Positions 1-7,963 of a stretch of 40,202 nucleotides of DNA are shown one piece after another. A program made the position numbers and the translations under genes. Each line of letters starts with the position of its first letter. The first letter of the stretch is position 1. The DNA lies in contig CACIJG010000017.1 of the NCBI GenBank assembly GCA_902586885.1, positions 1-40,202 of the forward strand, given 5' to 3'. The notes beneath the pieces were generated by a model. That model ran no database searches, was not told the DNA's origin, and saw only the letters and a list, made by a program, of their open reading frames with translations. The stretch is from an uncultured Alphaproteobacteria bacterium. Its GTDB lineage: Bacteria; Pseudomonadota; Alphaproteobacteria; Rhodobacterales; Rhodobacteraceae.

Positions 1-1
1 T

Positions 2-409
2 ATAAAATTTGAAACTCTGCGTAAATATACTCAAAGTGTTATTGAAAAATTTAATGTAAAGACAACTGGAGTTAAGGCCGTCGCAGGGTCTTTGTCAGGG
101 GGGAATCTCCAAAAATTTGTGGTAGGTAGAGAAATAGAGCAAAAGCCTATTCTGTTCATAGTTAATCAACCAACTTGGGGTGTTGATGCTTTATCAGCAA
201 CAAATATACGAGAGTCAATAGTTGCAATCGCAAATAAAGGTGCTGGTGTAATCTTAATTAGTCAGGATTTAGATGAACTTTTAGAAATTTCGAACAAAGT
301 GGCATTCCTGTCAGAAGGAACGCTTTCCAAGCCGATAGATACGGAAGAGGCAGTAATTAGTGAGATTGGAGCGATAATGGGTGGCTTAACTGAAAAGGAG
401 GCCATCTAA
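2..409 (+). CDS. BMP-family ABC transporter ATP-binding protein, C-terminal part (cut by window edge)
   Basis: This is the C-terminal 135 residues of an ABC ATPase. The frame is open to the left edge, so the start lies outside the window. The ABC signature LSGGNLQK is encoded from about base 92. It is followed by a degenerate Walker B (FIVNQPTWGVDA, no catalytic Glu) and a switch region ISQDLDEL without the H-loop His. That pattern is typical of the second, non-catalytic nucleotide-binding domain of the double-domain ATPases that serve nucleoside/purine BMP-type importers (NupO/YufO-like). An SD-like AAAGGAGG precedes the next gene, whose ATG overlaps this stop by one base (TAATG), so the two are translationally coupled. 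The protein would energise purine or nucleoside uptake at the inner membrane. The substrate is inferred from the downstream purine genes. Confidence 0.9.
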   Translation: MKFETLRKYTQSVIEKFNVKTTGVKAVAGSLSGGNLQKFVVGREIEQKPILFIVNQPTWGVDALSATNIRESIVAIANKGAGVILISQDLDELLEISNKVAFLSEGTLSKPIDTEEAVISEIGAIMGGLTEKEAI

Positions 410-1485
410 TGTTTAAATTAGAACCCAGAGTTGAGTTTTCTCCCATGATTTCTTTTTTAGGGCCTCTGTTCTCAATAGTTCTAACAATGATTTTTGGAGG
501 AATATTGTTTTTCTCCTTGGGCGTTGATCCTGTAGCAGCAATTAAAATGATTTTTTGGGATCCGTTGATGAGTGAAACTTTTGCTGAATATTCAAGGCCA
601 CAAATTTTAATTAAGGCTGCTCCCCTTATTTTAATTGCTCTAGGGCTGTCTCTAGGCTTCAAAGCTAATATATGGAATATCGGGGCAGAGGGTCAATATA
701 TAATGGGTGCAATTTTTGGAGCCACTTTTGCTCTTTCTCTTTATCCTTCAGAAAGTGTTTTTATTTTTCCAGTAATGATCATTGCAGGGATTATAGGGGG
801 CGGCATTTGGGCAATGATACCTGCAATGTTAAAAGTGAAATTTAAAGTTAATGAAATATTGGTCTCCCTAATGCTCGTATATGTTGCTGAACAAATTTTG
901 GCTTTGGCATCGCTTGGTTTTTTAAGAAACCCAGATGGAGCAGGATTTCCTGGTTCTAGAAATCTTAATGATTATCCTTCAGCATCTAACTTGGAATTAA
1001 TCAATGGCACAGGGATTCATCTTGGAGTTCTGATATCACTATTAATGGTTATTTTTTTCTACATTCTTTTGTTTCGACACAGTCTGGGTTTTAAAATTAA
1101 ACTTATAGGTCATTCTCCAAAAGCCTATGCATTTTCAGGAGATAGCCCAAACAAGATGGTTGTTATCTGTCTGCTAGTTTCAGGAGGACTCGCTGGGGTA
1201 GCAGGTTTGTTTGAAGTAGCGGGCCCAGCCGGACAGATAACCATCGATTTTAATGTTGGATATGGTTTCACAGCTATTATTGTAGCATTCTTGGGACGTT
1301 TGAACCCTATAGGAATATTTTTAGCTGGTATTATTATGGCCCTAACATATGTTGGTGGCGAACTTACTCAATTCATGCTTAATCTTCCTGCAGCTGCTAT
1401 ACAGGTTTTTCAGGGAATGCTATTGTTTTTTCTATTGTCTTTCGATCTTTTTGTAAATTATAAACTAAAATTTTTGAAGGATTAG
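409..1485 (+). CDS. BMP-family ABC transporter permease (NupP/YufP-like)
   Basis: A 358-residue polytopic membrane protein of the BPD_transp_2 (branched-chain amino acid/ribose/nucleoside) permease family. Many hydrophobic helices are visible. The family core GLSLGFKANIWNIGAEGQY lies at about residues 78-96, and KVNEILVSLML at about 147. The AFSGDSPNKM segment at about 242-251 is the cytoplasmic loop that contacts the ATPase. It is the first of two permeases and lies between the ATPase (1-base overlap) and a second permease that starts 3 bases after its stop. By family it pairs with the next gene to form the heterodimeric channel of a purine or nucleoside importer. The exact substrate cannot be read from the sequence. 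Confidence 0.93.
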   Translation: MFKLEPRVEFSPMISFLGPLFSIVLTMIFGGILFFSLGVDPVAAIKMIFWDPLMSETFAEYSRPQILIKAAPLILIALGLSLGFKANIWNIGAEGQYIMGAIFGATFALSLYPSESVFIFPVMIIAGIIGGGIWAMIPAMLKVKFKVNEILVSLMLVYVAEQILALASLGFLRNPDGAGFPGSRNLNDYPSASNLELINGTGIHLGVLISLLMVIFFYILLFRHSLGFKIKLIGHSPKAYAFSGDSPNKMVVICLLVSGGLAGVAGLFEVAGPAGQITIDFNVGYGFTAIIVAFLGRLNPIGIFLAGIIMALTYVGGELTQFMLNLPAAAIQVFQGMLLFFLLSFDLFVNYKLKFLKD

Positions 1486-1488
1486 AGC

Positions 1489-2421
1489 ATGGATTTTTCA
1501 GAAATCAATATTCCTATATTAATAGCTAGCTTAATAGTTACTGCCACACCTTTAATATTAGCAGCATTAGGTGAATTAATTGCCGAAAAATCGGGTGTTT
1601 TGAACCTAGGTGTTGAAGGTATGATGATTATAGGGGCGGTTTCAGGATTTATTATAGGAGTTGAAACTGGCTCTGCATTACTAGGTATTATTGGTTCCGC
1701 AGTTGGAGGAGCTTTATTATCTTTTCTTTTTGCATTCATAGTACTGGTAATGAAAGCTAATCAAGTTGCCTCTGGTCTAGCTCTAACAATATTTGGCTTA
1801 GGGATAGCTGCCTTGCTTGGTCATCCCTATACTGGAATTGCACCTCCACAGTTTCAATCTTTCTCTCTACCCCTTCTTGAAGATATACCCATTATTGGAG
1901 TAATGTTTTTTCAACATGATTTTGTGGTTTATTTTTCTATATTAGCTTCAATAGCTACTTGGTATTTTCTTAAATACTCAAGAAGAGGTCTGGTTTTGAG
2001 GTCAATAGGGGAGAACCATGATGTTGCTCATTCGCTAGGGTATAAAGTAATAGCAACTCGCTTTGCATCAATTCTCTTCGGAGGTGCACTTGCAGGATTA
2101 GGAGGAGGGTATTTGTCGCTAGTAAGAGTTCCTCAATGGACTGAAGGTATGACAGCAGGTGCAGGTTGGATAGCATTAGCGCTTGTTGTGTTTTCAGGGT
2201 GGCATCCTTTTAGGTTGATTTTGGGCGCATATATATTCGGAGGTATAACTATTTTACAACTCAATCTTCAAGCAATAGGAGTAAATATTAATATAGCGAT
2301 ACTCTCTATGGCACCTTATCTTGCAACTATTATAGCTTTAGTGATAATATCAGTGAGTCGAATACAGGGAAATAAAGGAGCTCCAGGAAGTCTAGGTGTT
2401 TCTTTTGTAAAAGTAACGTGA
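1489..2421 (+). CDS. BMP-family ABC transporter permease (NupQ/YufQ-like)
   Basis: A 310-residue second permease of the same importer. The N-terminal motif LAALGELIAEKSGVLNLG (about residues 24-41) followed by EGMM is characteristic of the shorter NupQ/YufQ-type permease. Around eight or more hydrophobic helices are visible, and the cytoplasmic RSIGENHDVAHSLGYKV loop (about 170-186) is the coupling segment. It starts 3 bases after the preceding permease and is followed 23 bases later by the binding-protein gene, so it sits inside the importer operon. Family role: the other half of the transmembrane channel. The neighbouring purine catabolism genes suggest a guanine, xanthine, urate or nucleoside substrate (inference). 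Confidence 0.93.
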   Translation: MDFSEINIPILIASLIVTATPLILAALGELIAEKSGVLNLGVEGMMIIGAVSGFIIGVETGSALLGIIGSAVGGALLSFLFAFIVLVMKANQVASGLALTIFGLGIAALLGHPYTGIAPPQFQSFSLPLLEDIPIIGVMFFQHDFVVYFSILASIATWYFLKYSRRGLVLRSIGENHDVAHSLGYKVIATRFASILFGGALAGLGGGYLSLVRVPQWTEGMTAGAGWIALALVVFSGWHPFRLILGAYIFGGITILQLNLQAIGVNINIAILSMAPYLATIIALVIISVSRIQGNKGAPGSLGVSFVKVT

Positions 2422-2444
2422 GTTTTTTAATATAGGGAGGAGAA

Positions 2445-3515
2445 ATGAGAAATTTATTTAAATTAATTGCTATAATTCCATTACTAGTATTTGCTAATAT
2501 TGGATATACAGCAGATATGAAGGTGGGCTTTATCTATATTGGCCCTCCGGGTGATCATGGATGGAATTATCAACACGATGTTGGTAGAAAAGCTGTTGAC
2601 AAAGCTTTTGGTGACAAAGTTGAGACAGTTTTTCAAGAAAATGTACCGGAAAGTGCTGATGCAGAGCGTGTTATGACACAAATGGCTTTGTCTGGCGCAG
2701 ATATGATTTTTGCAACGTCATTTGGTTATATGGATCCAGTTCTTAATGTTGCTAAGAAATTTCCAAAGGTGAAATTTGAACATGCGACAGGTTACAAGAC
2801 GGCGGATAATGTTTCAACATACAGTGCAAGATTTTATGAAGGAAGGTCTGTTATAGGCCATGTCGCCGGTAAAATGACAAAGTCAAATAAAATCGGTTAT
2901 GTTGCCTCATTTCCAATTCCAGAAGTGGTAAGAGGAATAAATTCCGCATACTTGGCAGCAAAAAAGGCCAATCCAAATGTTGAATTCAAAGTTATTTGGA
3001 TTTTTACTTGGTATGATCCTGCTAAAGAAGCCGATGCAGCCAAGACATTAATATCTCAAGGAGCCGATGTTATTATGCAGCATGTTGACAGTTCAGCTAT
3101 TATGACAGTTGCTGAAGAAGCAGGCGTATATGCATTTGGTCAAGCCTCTGATATGAGTGAATTTGGTCCTAATGCACATCTCACAGCTATAATAAATGGT
3201 TGGGGTCCTTATTACGTCAAGCGTGTGAAGCAGGCCATGAACGGTACATGGAAAGGTGGAGAGCAGACCTTTGATGGTATTAAATCTGGTATGGTTGTTA
3301 TAGGAGATATGTCAGACAAAATTCCGGATGATGTAAAAAAAGAAGCAATGGCAATTGCTGACGGCATTGCATCAGGCAGCATGCACTCATTTACAGGGCC
3401 AGTTAATAAACAAGATGGATCACCTTGGTTAAAAGCTGGCGAAACAGCTGATATTGGAACGCTTTTAGGAATGAACTTTTACGTTGAAGGCATTGAAGGA
3501 GATATCCCTAAATAG
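2445..3515 (+). CDS. BMP-family periplasmic substrate-binding protein
   Basis: A 356-residue binding protein of the Bmp/PnrA superfamily. Residues 1-23 form a Sec signal peptide (MRNLFK, hydrophobic core, then YTA-D). No lipobox cysteine is present, so it is probably a free periplasmic protein as in Gram-negative bacteria. Family hallmarks are VGFIYIGPPGDHGWNYQHD near the mature N-terminus, ADMIFATSFGYMDP at about 86-99, and the GADVIMQHVDSS ligand-pocket segment at about 206-217. A strong SD (AGGGAGGA) lies just upstream of the ATG. It is the last gene of the importer operon and is followed by a rho-independent terminator. Likely role: capture of purines or nucleosides; the ligand is inferred from context. 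Confidence 0.94.
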   Translation: MRNLFKLIAIIPLLVFANIGYTADMKVGFIYIGPPGDHGWNYQHDVGRKAVDKAFGDKVETVFQENVPESADAERVMTQMALSGADMIFATSFGYMDPVLNVAKKFPKVKFEHATGYKTADNVSTYSARFYEGRSVIGHVAGKMTKSNKIGYVASFPIPEVVRGINSAYLAAKKANPNVEFKVIWIFTWYDPAKEADAAKTLISQGADVIMQHVDSSAIMTVAEEAGVYAFGQASDMSEFGPNAHLTAIINGWGPYYVKRVKQAMNGTWKGGEQTFDGIKSGMVVIGDMSDKIPDDVKKEAMAIADGIASGSMHSFTGPVNKQDGSPWLKAGETADIGTLLGMNFYVEGIEGDIPK

Positions 3516-3533
3516 AATTAACTTAAATAATAG

Positions 3534-3562
3534 AAAAGGCCCTCTTAGAGGGCCTTTTTTTT
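3534..3562 (+). terminator. Rho-independent terminator after the BMP importer operon
   Basis: A 7-bp GC-rich stem, GGCCCTC (3538-3544) pairing with GAGGGCC (3548-3554), with a 3-base TTA loop. The stem is extended by A:T pairs and followed by eight T (3555-3562). It starts 18 bases after the binding-protein stop. The T tract ends only 22 bases before the likely guaD ATG. Confidence 0.93.
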
Positions 3563-3584
3563 GGAAAATTTTTTGGATCTGAAT

Positions 3585-4877
3585 ATGAATATTCTCAAAG
3601 GAAGAATTTTTAGCTTTTTAAAAAGACCTGAAGACATTTCTGACCTAGAATCCTTTTTGTACATTGAGGACGGAGGGATATTATTTGATGAAATTGGAAT
3701 AATTAAAGAGGTGGATGAATACAGTGCTTTAAGAAGTAGGCACCCAAACTCGCCAGTAAGTGATTTTGGCTCAAATTTGATTTGTCCCGGTTTCATTGAT
3801 GTACATAATCATTTTCCGCAAACGCAAGTTATAGCTTCTTATGGGGCTCAACTTTTAGATTGGTTAAATAAATATACGTTTCCTAATGAAAGTTTGTTTA
3901 TCGATGAAAATCATTGCAAAAAAGAAGCAAAGGTCTTTCTTGATTTGCTTATTTCAAATGGCATTACAAGTTCAGTATCATTTGGGTCTGTTCATCCTGT
4001 ATCGGTTGAAACGTTATTTGCTGAAGCAAAAAAAAGAAATATGAACTTAATAGCTGGTAACGTGCTCATGGATAGAAATGCCCCAAAAGACGTTTTAATA
4101 CCTCCAAAAGAAAGTTATGAAAAAAGTAAAAAAATCATTGAAAAGTGGCATGGAAATGGAAGATGTAAATACGCTGTTACTCCCAGATTCGCTATAACAT
4201 CAACTCCAGAATTAATGGAAGTATCTCAAAGCTTATTTGATGAAAATAAAAGCTGTTATTTACAGACACATTTATCAGAGAATCTAGATGAGATCAAAAC
4301 TACTTTAAGACTTTATCCAGATAACAAGAACTATCTATCAATTTATAACAAATATAAGCTTCTTTCTGATAAAACACTTCTTGCCCATTCAATTCATCTT
4401 GAGACAGATGAAATAGAAAAAATCAAAGATACAAATTCAGTAGCCGTCCATTGCCCAACATCTAACTTGTTTCTTGGAAGTGGTCTCTTTAAGTTTGAAG
4501 AGCTAAATAAAAACAATATAAAGACAGCAATTTCCACTGATGTAGGGGGTGGAACTTCTTTTTCGATGTTGAGAACTTTAGATGAGGCTTACAAAGTACA
4601 ACAGCTTCAGGGTTTTAGCTTGAATCCTTTGGAGTCCTTTTACTGGGCGACTTTAGGGAATGCTAGAGCGCTAGGTTTAGATAATGAAATTGGGATCTTA
4701 AAGCCGGGCTGTGTTGCAGATTTGATAATTTTGAACAGTAGTTCAACCAAAATTATGTCTCACAGAATGGAGAAATGCAAAACGATACAAGAGGAATTAT
4801 TTATATTGCAGACTTTGGGTGATGAAAGGGCTATTGAGGGAGTTTTTATCGCTGGAGAAAATGTAAAGGCTGCCTAA
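3585..4877 (+). CDS. guaD: Guanine deaminase
   Basis: An amidohydrolase-superfamily enzyme (about 430 residues) converting guanine to xanthine plus ammonia. The metal-binding motif PGFIDVHNHFPQ (His at about 74 and 76), QTHLSE, LAHSIHL, and the guanine-deaminase hallmark TDVGGGTSFSML are all present. The frame is open to a TTG at 3561, but that codon is part of the upstream terminator T tract. The ATG at 3585 gives MNILKGRIFSF, which resembles normal GuaD N-termini, so I chose it; no strong SD is visible. It overlaps the convergent uraD by 4 bases at the 3' end. It provides xanthine for XdhAB encoded 8 kb downstream and is the entry point of the purine degradation island. Confidence 0.93.
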   Translation: MNILKGRIFSFLKRPEDISDLESFLYIEDGGILFDEIGIIKEVDEYSALRSRHPNSPVSDFGSNLICPGFIDVHNHFPQTQVIASYGAQLLDWLNKYTFPNESLFIDENHCKKEAKVFLDLLISNGITSSVSFGSVHPVSVETLFAEAKKRNMNLIAGNVLMDRNAPKDVLIPPKESYEKSKKIIEKWHGNGRCKYAVTPRFAITSTPELMEVSQSLFDENKSCYLQTHLSENLDEIKTTLRLYPDNKNYLSIYNKYKLLSDKTLLAHSIHLETDEIEKIKDTNSVAVHCPTSNLFLGSGLFKFEELNKNNIKTAISTDVGGGTSFSMLRTLDEAYKVQQLQGFSLNPLESFYWATLGNARALGLDNEIGILKPGCVADLIILNSSSTKIMSHRMEKCKTIQEELFILQTLGDERAIEGVFIAGENVKAA

Positions 4878-5371
4878 GTTATTTTATCTAGTCTAATTTT
4901 AGCGATTTTATGAATTTCGTTTATAGCTGTTTGAAATTCTTGATCAAAATTATTTTCTAACCGCTCCATCATATTTTTGAAAATGTCATTTTTGTTGAGG
5001 CCACCTACCGCAATTATAAAAGGGAAGTTAAATTTCCTCATATATTTATCATTTAATGATTTTAAGTTTTCAAATTCATCTTCGTTTAGTCTATCTAGAC
5101 CGGCACCTTTTTGCTCTACCTGAGAATGCTTTGTGAGGTGTGAAGTATCCTGTTTTCTTATGCCTAGTTCAGGATGTTCTAATATGAGCTGTAATTTCGC
5201 TTTGTATTCCATTTCATCAACAAGATTCCTCATTGATGTAAAAACTTCTTCCGCATCCTGATATTTCTCTAAACCTCTTTGATAAATTTCCTCTGCTATG
5301 AAAGCAGAATTTTCATAAAGAGGTCCAAATAATTCAATAAATTTATTTCTTTCTAAACCTGAAATTTTCAT
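4874..5371 (-). CDS. uraD: 2-oxo-4-hydroxy-4-carboxy-5-ureidoimidazoline (OHCU) decarboxylase
   Basis: A 165-residue protein of the OHCU decarboxylase family, which converts OHCU to S-allantoin. Catalytic features are present: HPELG (about 64-68) with the catalytic His, SxxEQ (SQVEQ, about 83-87) with the catalytic Glu, and FNFPFIIAVGG followed near the C-terminus by KIRL with the conserved Arg. It is the only urate-branch gene here on the minus strand apart from xdhAB. It converges on guaD (4-base overlap) and diverges from uraH across 79 bases. It works directly after UraH in the pathway. Confidence 0.93.
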   Translation of the reverse strand: MKISGLERNKFIELFGPLYENSAFIAEEIYQRGLEKYQDAEEVFTSMRNLVDEMEYKAKLQLILEHPELGIRKQDTSHLTKHSQVEQKGAGLDRLNEDEFENLKSLNDKYMRKFNFPFIIAVGGLNKNDIFKNMMERLENNFDQEFQTAINEIHKIAKIRLDKIT

Positions 5372-5450
5372 TGTTCTTTAAACTATTTAGTTTTACCAAA
5401 TTTTTATATATAGTTACCATGAAAATAATTATATTAAAGAGCTTATATAA
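5372..5450. promoter_or_regulatory. Divergent promoter region between uraD and uraH
   Basis: A 79-base, very AT-rich gap between the divergent starts of uraD and uraH. It must hold promoters for uraD and probably for the uraH-puuD-puuE-alc-allA run. Several TATA-like -10 candidates occur, but no unambiguous -35/-10 pair or operator could be assigned. Confidence 0.45.
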
Positions 5451-5807
5451 ATGGCCGGCCTAACAACCCATGTTCTAGATCTAACTTCAGGGAAACCTGC
5501 TGAAGGGCTAAATGTCAGCCTTTTTAAAAAGGACTCTCAAAATGCAAAAAATTTAGTAGGAAATTTTGTGACCAACTCAGATGGCAGAATCTCTAAACCT
5601 CTATTAAATGAAAAAGAAATAAAGGCTGGTTGGTACGAACTTATATTTTTTGCTGGCGAATACTTGAAGGCTTTTCATAAAATGAAAGAAGAGGATTTAT
5701 TTTTAGATAATATTCCAATCCTGTTTCAAATCACAAATATTGAACAACATTATCACGTCCCACTTTTGTTATCCAAATATGGATATAGTACCTATAGAGG
5801 TAGCTAG
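5451..5807 (+). CDS. uraH: 5-hydroxyisourate hydrolase (transthyretin-related protein)
   Basis: A 118-residue protein, the normal length for HIU hydrolase. It hydrolyses 5-hydroxyisourate to OHCU. Family signatures are visible: LTTHVLDLTSGKPA at the N-terminus (active-site His), the HYHVPLLLS segment (active-site His pair), and the invariant C-terminal YRGS. There is no signal peptide, so it is cytoplasmic. It lies 2 bases upstream of puuD, which makes its substrate, and forms the first gene of a tightly packed plus-strand run ending with allA. Confidence 0.96.
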   Translation: MAGLTTHVLDLTSGKPAEGLNVSLFKKDSQNAKNLVGNFVTNSDGRISKPLLNEKEIKAGWYELIFFAGEYLKAFHKMKEEDLFLDNIPILFQITNIEQHYHVPLLLSKYGYSTYRGS

Positions 5808-5809
5808 AA

Positions 5810-6319
5810 ATGGGCTTGAGTTTGTTGGATTGGGTTGAATTTATGGTCAGATGGTTTCATGTGATTGCGGGGATAGCCTGGATCGGATCAAGTTTTTATT
5901 TTATTGCTTTAGATTTAAGCTTAAGGAAATCATCTTCGCTGCCAGACCAGGCTTACGGAGAGGCCTGGCAAGTACATGGGGGTGGCTTTTACAATCTGGT
6001 TAAATATCTAGTTGCACCGGATCGTCTGCCAAATCATCTTACTTGGTTCAAGTGGGAGGCTTATGCTACATGGATATCAGGGGCTGCTCTATTTATATTA
6101 ATTTATTATTTGGGTGCGGAGTTGTACCTAATAGACTATGAGAAAATGGAGTTAACACCTCCAGTAGCTATCTTGATTTCAATTTTAGGTATTATTGTTG
6201 GATGGGTTGCTTACGATCTCGCCTGTAAATCCCCTCTGGGTAAATCAAATTTTACATTATCAATTTTTTTGCTATTCTTTTTTTACATTATTGTCCTGGG
6301 CTTCATATCAGATTCTTAG
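5810..6319 (+). CDS. puuD: PuuD-type urate hydroxylase, N-terminal part of a frameshifted gene
   Basis: The first about 155 residues match the membrane domain of PuuD, the bacterial membrane-bound urate hydroxylase fused to cytochrome c: WVEFMVRWFHVIAGIAWIGS, then HGGGFYNLVKYLVAP, LTWFKWEAYATWISG and LACKSPLG. The frame then runs through two T7 tracts (6264-6270 and 6278-6284) into an unrelated tail ending at TAG 6317-6319. The rest of the protein continues in the frame one base ahead (6285-7046). Removing one T from either tract restores a continuous protein of about 411 residues, a normal PuuD length. The gene is therefore either disrupted, rescued by slippage, or miscalled in the sequence. 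Role: oxidation of urate to 5-hydroxyisourate with electrons passed to the respiratory chain. Confidence 0.88.
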   Translation: MGLSLLDWVEFMVRWFHVIAGIAWIGSSFYFIALDLSLRKSSSLPDQAYGEAWQVHGGGFYNLVKYLVAPDRLPNHLTWFKWEAYATWISGAALFILIYYLGAELYLIDYEKMELTPPVAILISILGIIVGWVAYDLACKSPLGKSNFTLSIFLLFFFYIIVLGFISDS

Positions 6320-7046
6320 CCCTAGGGGTGCTTTCATGCAAATAGGGGTTACTCTGGGTACAATAATGGTGGCTAATGTTTTAATGATAATAATACCAGG
6401 GCAAAAGAAAGTTGTAGCCCAACTTATAGCTAAAGAAACTCCAAACCCTGATTTTGGAATAAAGGCTAAACAAAGATCTCTCCATAATAATTATCTTACA
6501 CTCCCTGTAATTTTTATTATGATAGGAAACCACTACCCTACAGCATACGCCACTTCTTTTTCTTGGCTTATAATTAGTTTAATTATTATAGTAGGAGCCT
6601 TGATAAGGCATTTTTTTAATGAAAGGCATGCTGGGAAAAAATCACCGATTTGGGTTATTGTACCTATAGTTTTGTTGACATTAATGTCTTTTGTTCTTTC
6701 TGAAGTAGACACACCAAAGGAAGATACATTTTCCCCCAAAAAATTAAGCCTGATAGAAAGTGAATTTCCGAATGATTTAAAAGAAACTGTTATGGAAATA
6801 ACCTCATACAAATGTTCCACATGTCATGTAAAGAATCCTTCATGGGAGGGTATGTTGAAACCACCTAAAGGAGTATATTTCCACGAATTCAAAGACTTAG
6901 TAAATAATTATAGAGGTATATATAAGCAAGTAGCAGCATCCCATGCTATGCCACCAGGAAACATCACATTCCTAGAAGAGGAAGAACGTCTAGTCTATGC
7001 AAAATTTTATCACAAAGTACAAGAAATCTTAGAGGAAAAGAACTGA
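6285..7046 (+). CDS. puuD: PuuD-type urate hydroxylase, C-terminal part with cytochrome c domain (other frame)
   Basis: This is the continuation of puuD after the T7 tracts. SPRGAFMQIGVTLGTIMVAN and the conserved KQRSLHNNYLTLPVIFIMI give the second half of the membrane domain with further helices. A C-terminal cytochrome c domain follows, with the CSTCH heme-binding motif (encoded at about 6814-6828) and a downstream AMPPGN that may supply the axial Met. The ATG at 6195 in this frame lies inside the N-terminal part and is not a real start. ATG 6336 is the first internal methionine after the shift. The stop TGA (7044-7046) is 8 bases before puuE. The intact coding quality of this half argues that the shift is recent, corrected in expression, or an artefact. 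Confidence 0.87.
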   Translation, partial: TLLSWASYQILSPRGAFMQIGVTLGTIMVANVLMIIIPGQKKVVAQLIAKETPNPDFGIKAKQRSLHNNYLTLPVIFIMIGNHYPTAYATSFSWLIISLIIIVGALIRHFFNERHAGKKSPIWVIVPIVLLTLMSFVLSEVDTPKEDTFSPKKLSLIESEFPNDLKETVMEITSYKCSTCHVKNPSWEGMLKPPKGVYFHEFKDLVNNYRGIYKQVAASHAMPPGNITFLEEEERLVYAKFYHKVQEILEEKN

Positions 7047-7054
7047 TAATTAAT

Positions 7055-7963
7055 ATGAAAAAACATCTAAGAGATCTTGAGGGTTATGGTGGAAAGTTCC
7101 CAGATATTACTTGGCCTGGTGGCCGAAAGCTTGCGGTTCAATTTGTGTTGAATTTAGAAGAAGGCGGCGAGAACTCAATAATTTATGGTGATGAACATTC
7201 CGAAACATTTCTTTCTGAAATCATAGGAGCAGAACCCTTTTATGGGAAACGCCATATGTCAATTGAGAGCTTATATGAGTATGGAAGTAGAGCAGGAGTT
7301 TGGCGAATATTGCAATTGTTTAGAGATAGAGAAATTCCCTTGACTGTTTTTGCAGTTTCCCAGGCGCTTCAGGAAAACCAAAAGGTTGTGGAGCAAATTT
7401 TAAAAGATAATCATGAGATTTGTTCACATGGTCTTAGATGGATAAATTACAGAGATATTCCTAGAGATGTTGAAAAAGAACACATGGAGAAAGCTATAGA
7501 GATTCAGAAAAACCTGTGTGGGTCGAGACCGTTAGGCTGGTATACTGGTAGAACTTCAGAAAACACAAGAGATCTCGTTTGCGAAGAGGGTGGTTTTGTT
7601 TATGATTCTGATGATTACAGTGATGATCTACCTTTTTGGTCAAAAGTAACGTCAAAACCTCACCTAATAATACCTTATACTTTAGATACTAATGATATGC
7701 GGTTCTTGACAAACCAGGGCTTCAATAATGGCAATCAGTTTTTTAATTATTTAAAAGATACTTTCGATTGTCTTTATCAGGAAAGATTTTCTGGTCCCAA
7801 AATGATGTCGATAGGGCTTCATTGTAGAATTATTGGAAAGCCAGGCAGGTTTGGATCTCTTAAGAAATTTTTGGATTATACTAGAGAGTTTAGTGATGTA
7901 TGGTTTGCGAGCCGCATAAGTATAGCAAATTATTGGAGAAAGGTTTTGCCATATGAAGAATGA
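7055..7963 (+). CDS. puuE: Allantoinase, polysaccharide-deacetylase type
   Basis: A 302-residue protein of the PuuE family, the metal-independent allantoinase with a polysaccharide-deacetylase/NodB fold that opens allantoin to allantoate. Family landmarks are FPDITWPGGRKLAVQFVLN near the N-terminus, EEGGENSI, SIESLYEYGSRAGVWRIL, the EICSHGLRWINY motif (about 127-138), and GLHCRIIGKPGR near the C-terminus. It starts 8 bases after puuD and its last 11 bases overlap the start of alc, indicating one transcript and coupled translation. Cytoplasmic, no signal peptide. Confidence 0.95.
   Translation: MKKHLRDLEGYGGKFPDITWPGGRKLAVQFVLNLEEGGENSIIYGDEHSETFLSEIIGAEPFYGKRHMSIESLYEYGSRAGVWRILQLFRDREIPLTVFAVSQALQENQKVVEQILKDNHEICSHGLRWINYRDIPRDVEKEHMEKAIEIQKNLCGSRPLGWYTGRTSENTRDLVCEEGGFVYDSDDYSDDLPFWSKVTSKPHLIIPYTLDTNDMRFLTNQGFNNGNQFFNYLKDTFDCLYQERFSGPKMMSIGLHCRIIGKPGRFGSLKKFLDYTREFSDVWFASRISIANYWRKVLPYEE

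Noticed and set aside
5290-5330. Asn in the YENSAF segment of UraD where many homologues have His (EHSPW)
   Set aside because: The catalytic His of OHCU decarboxylase is the one in HP(D/E)L, which is present here along with the Glu of SxxEQ and the C-terminal Arg. The Asn is not evidence of inactivity.
6195-6284. ATG 6195 as a real start of the second puuD frame
   Set aside because: The codons from 6195 to about 6284 are out of frame with conserved PuuD sequence, which is encoded there by the first frame.
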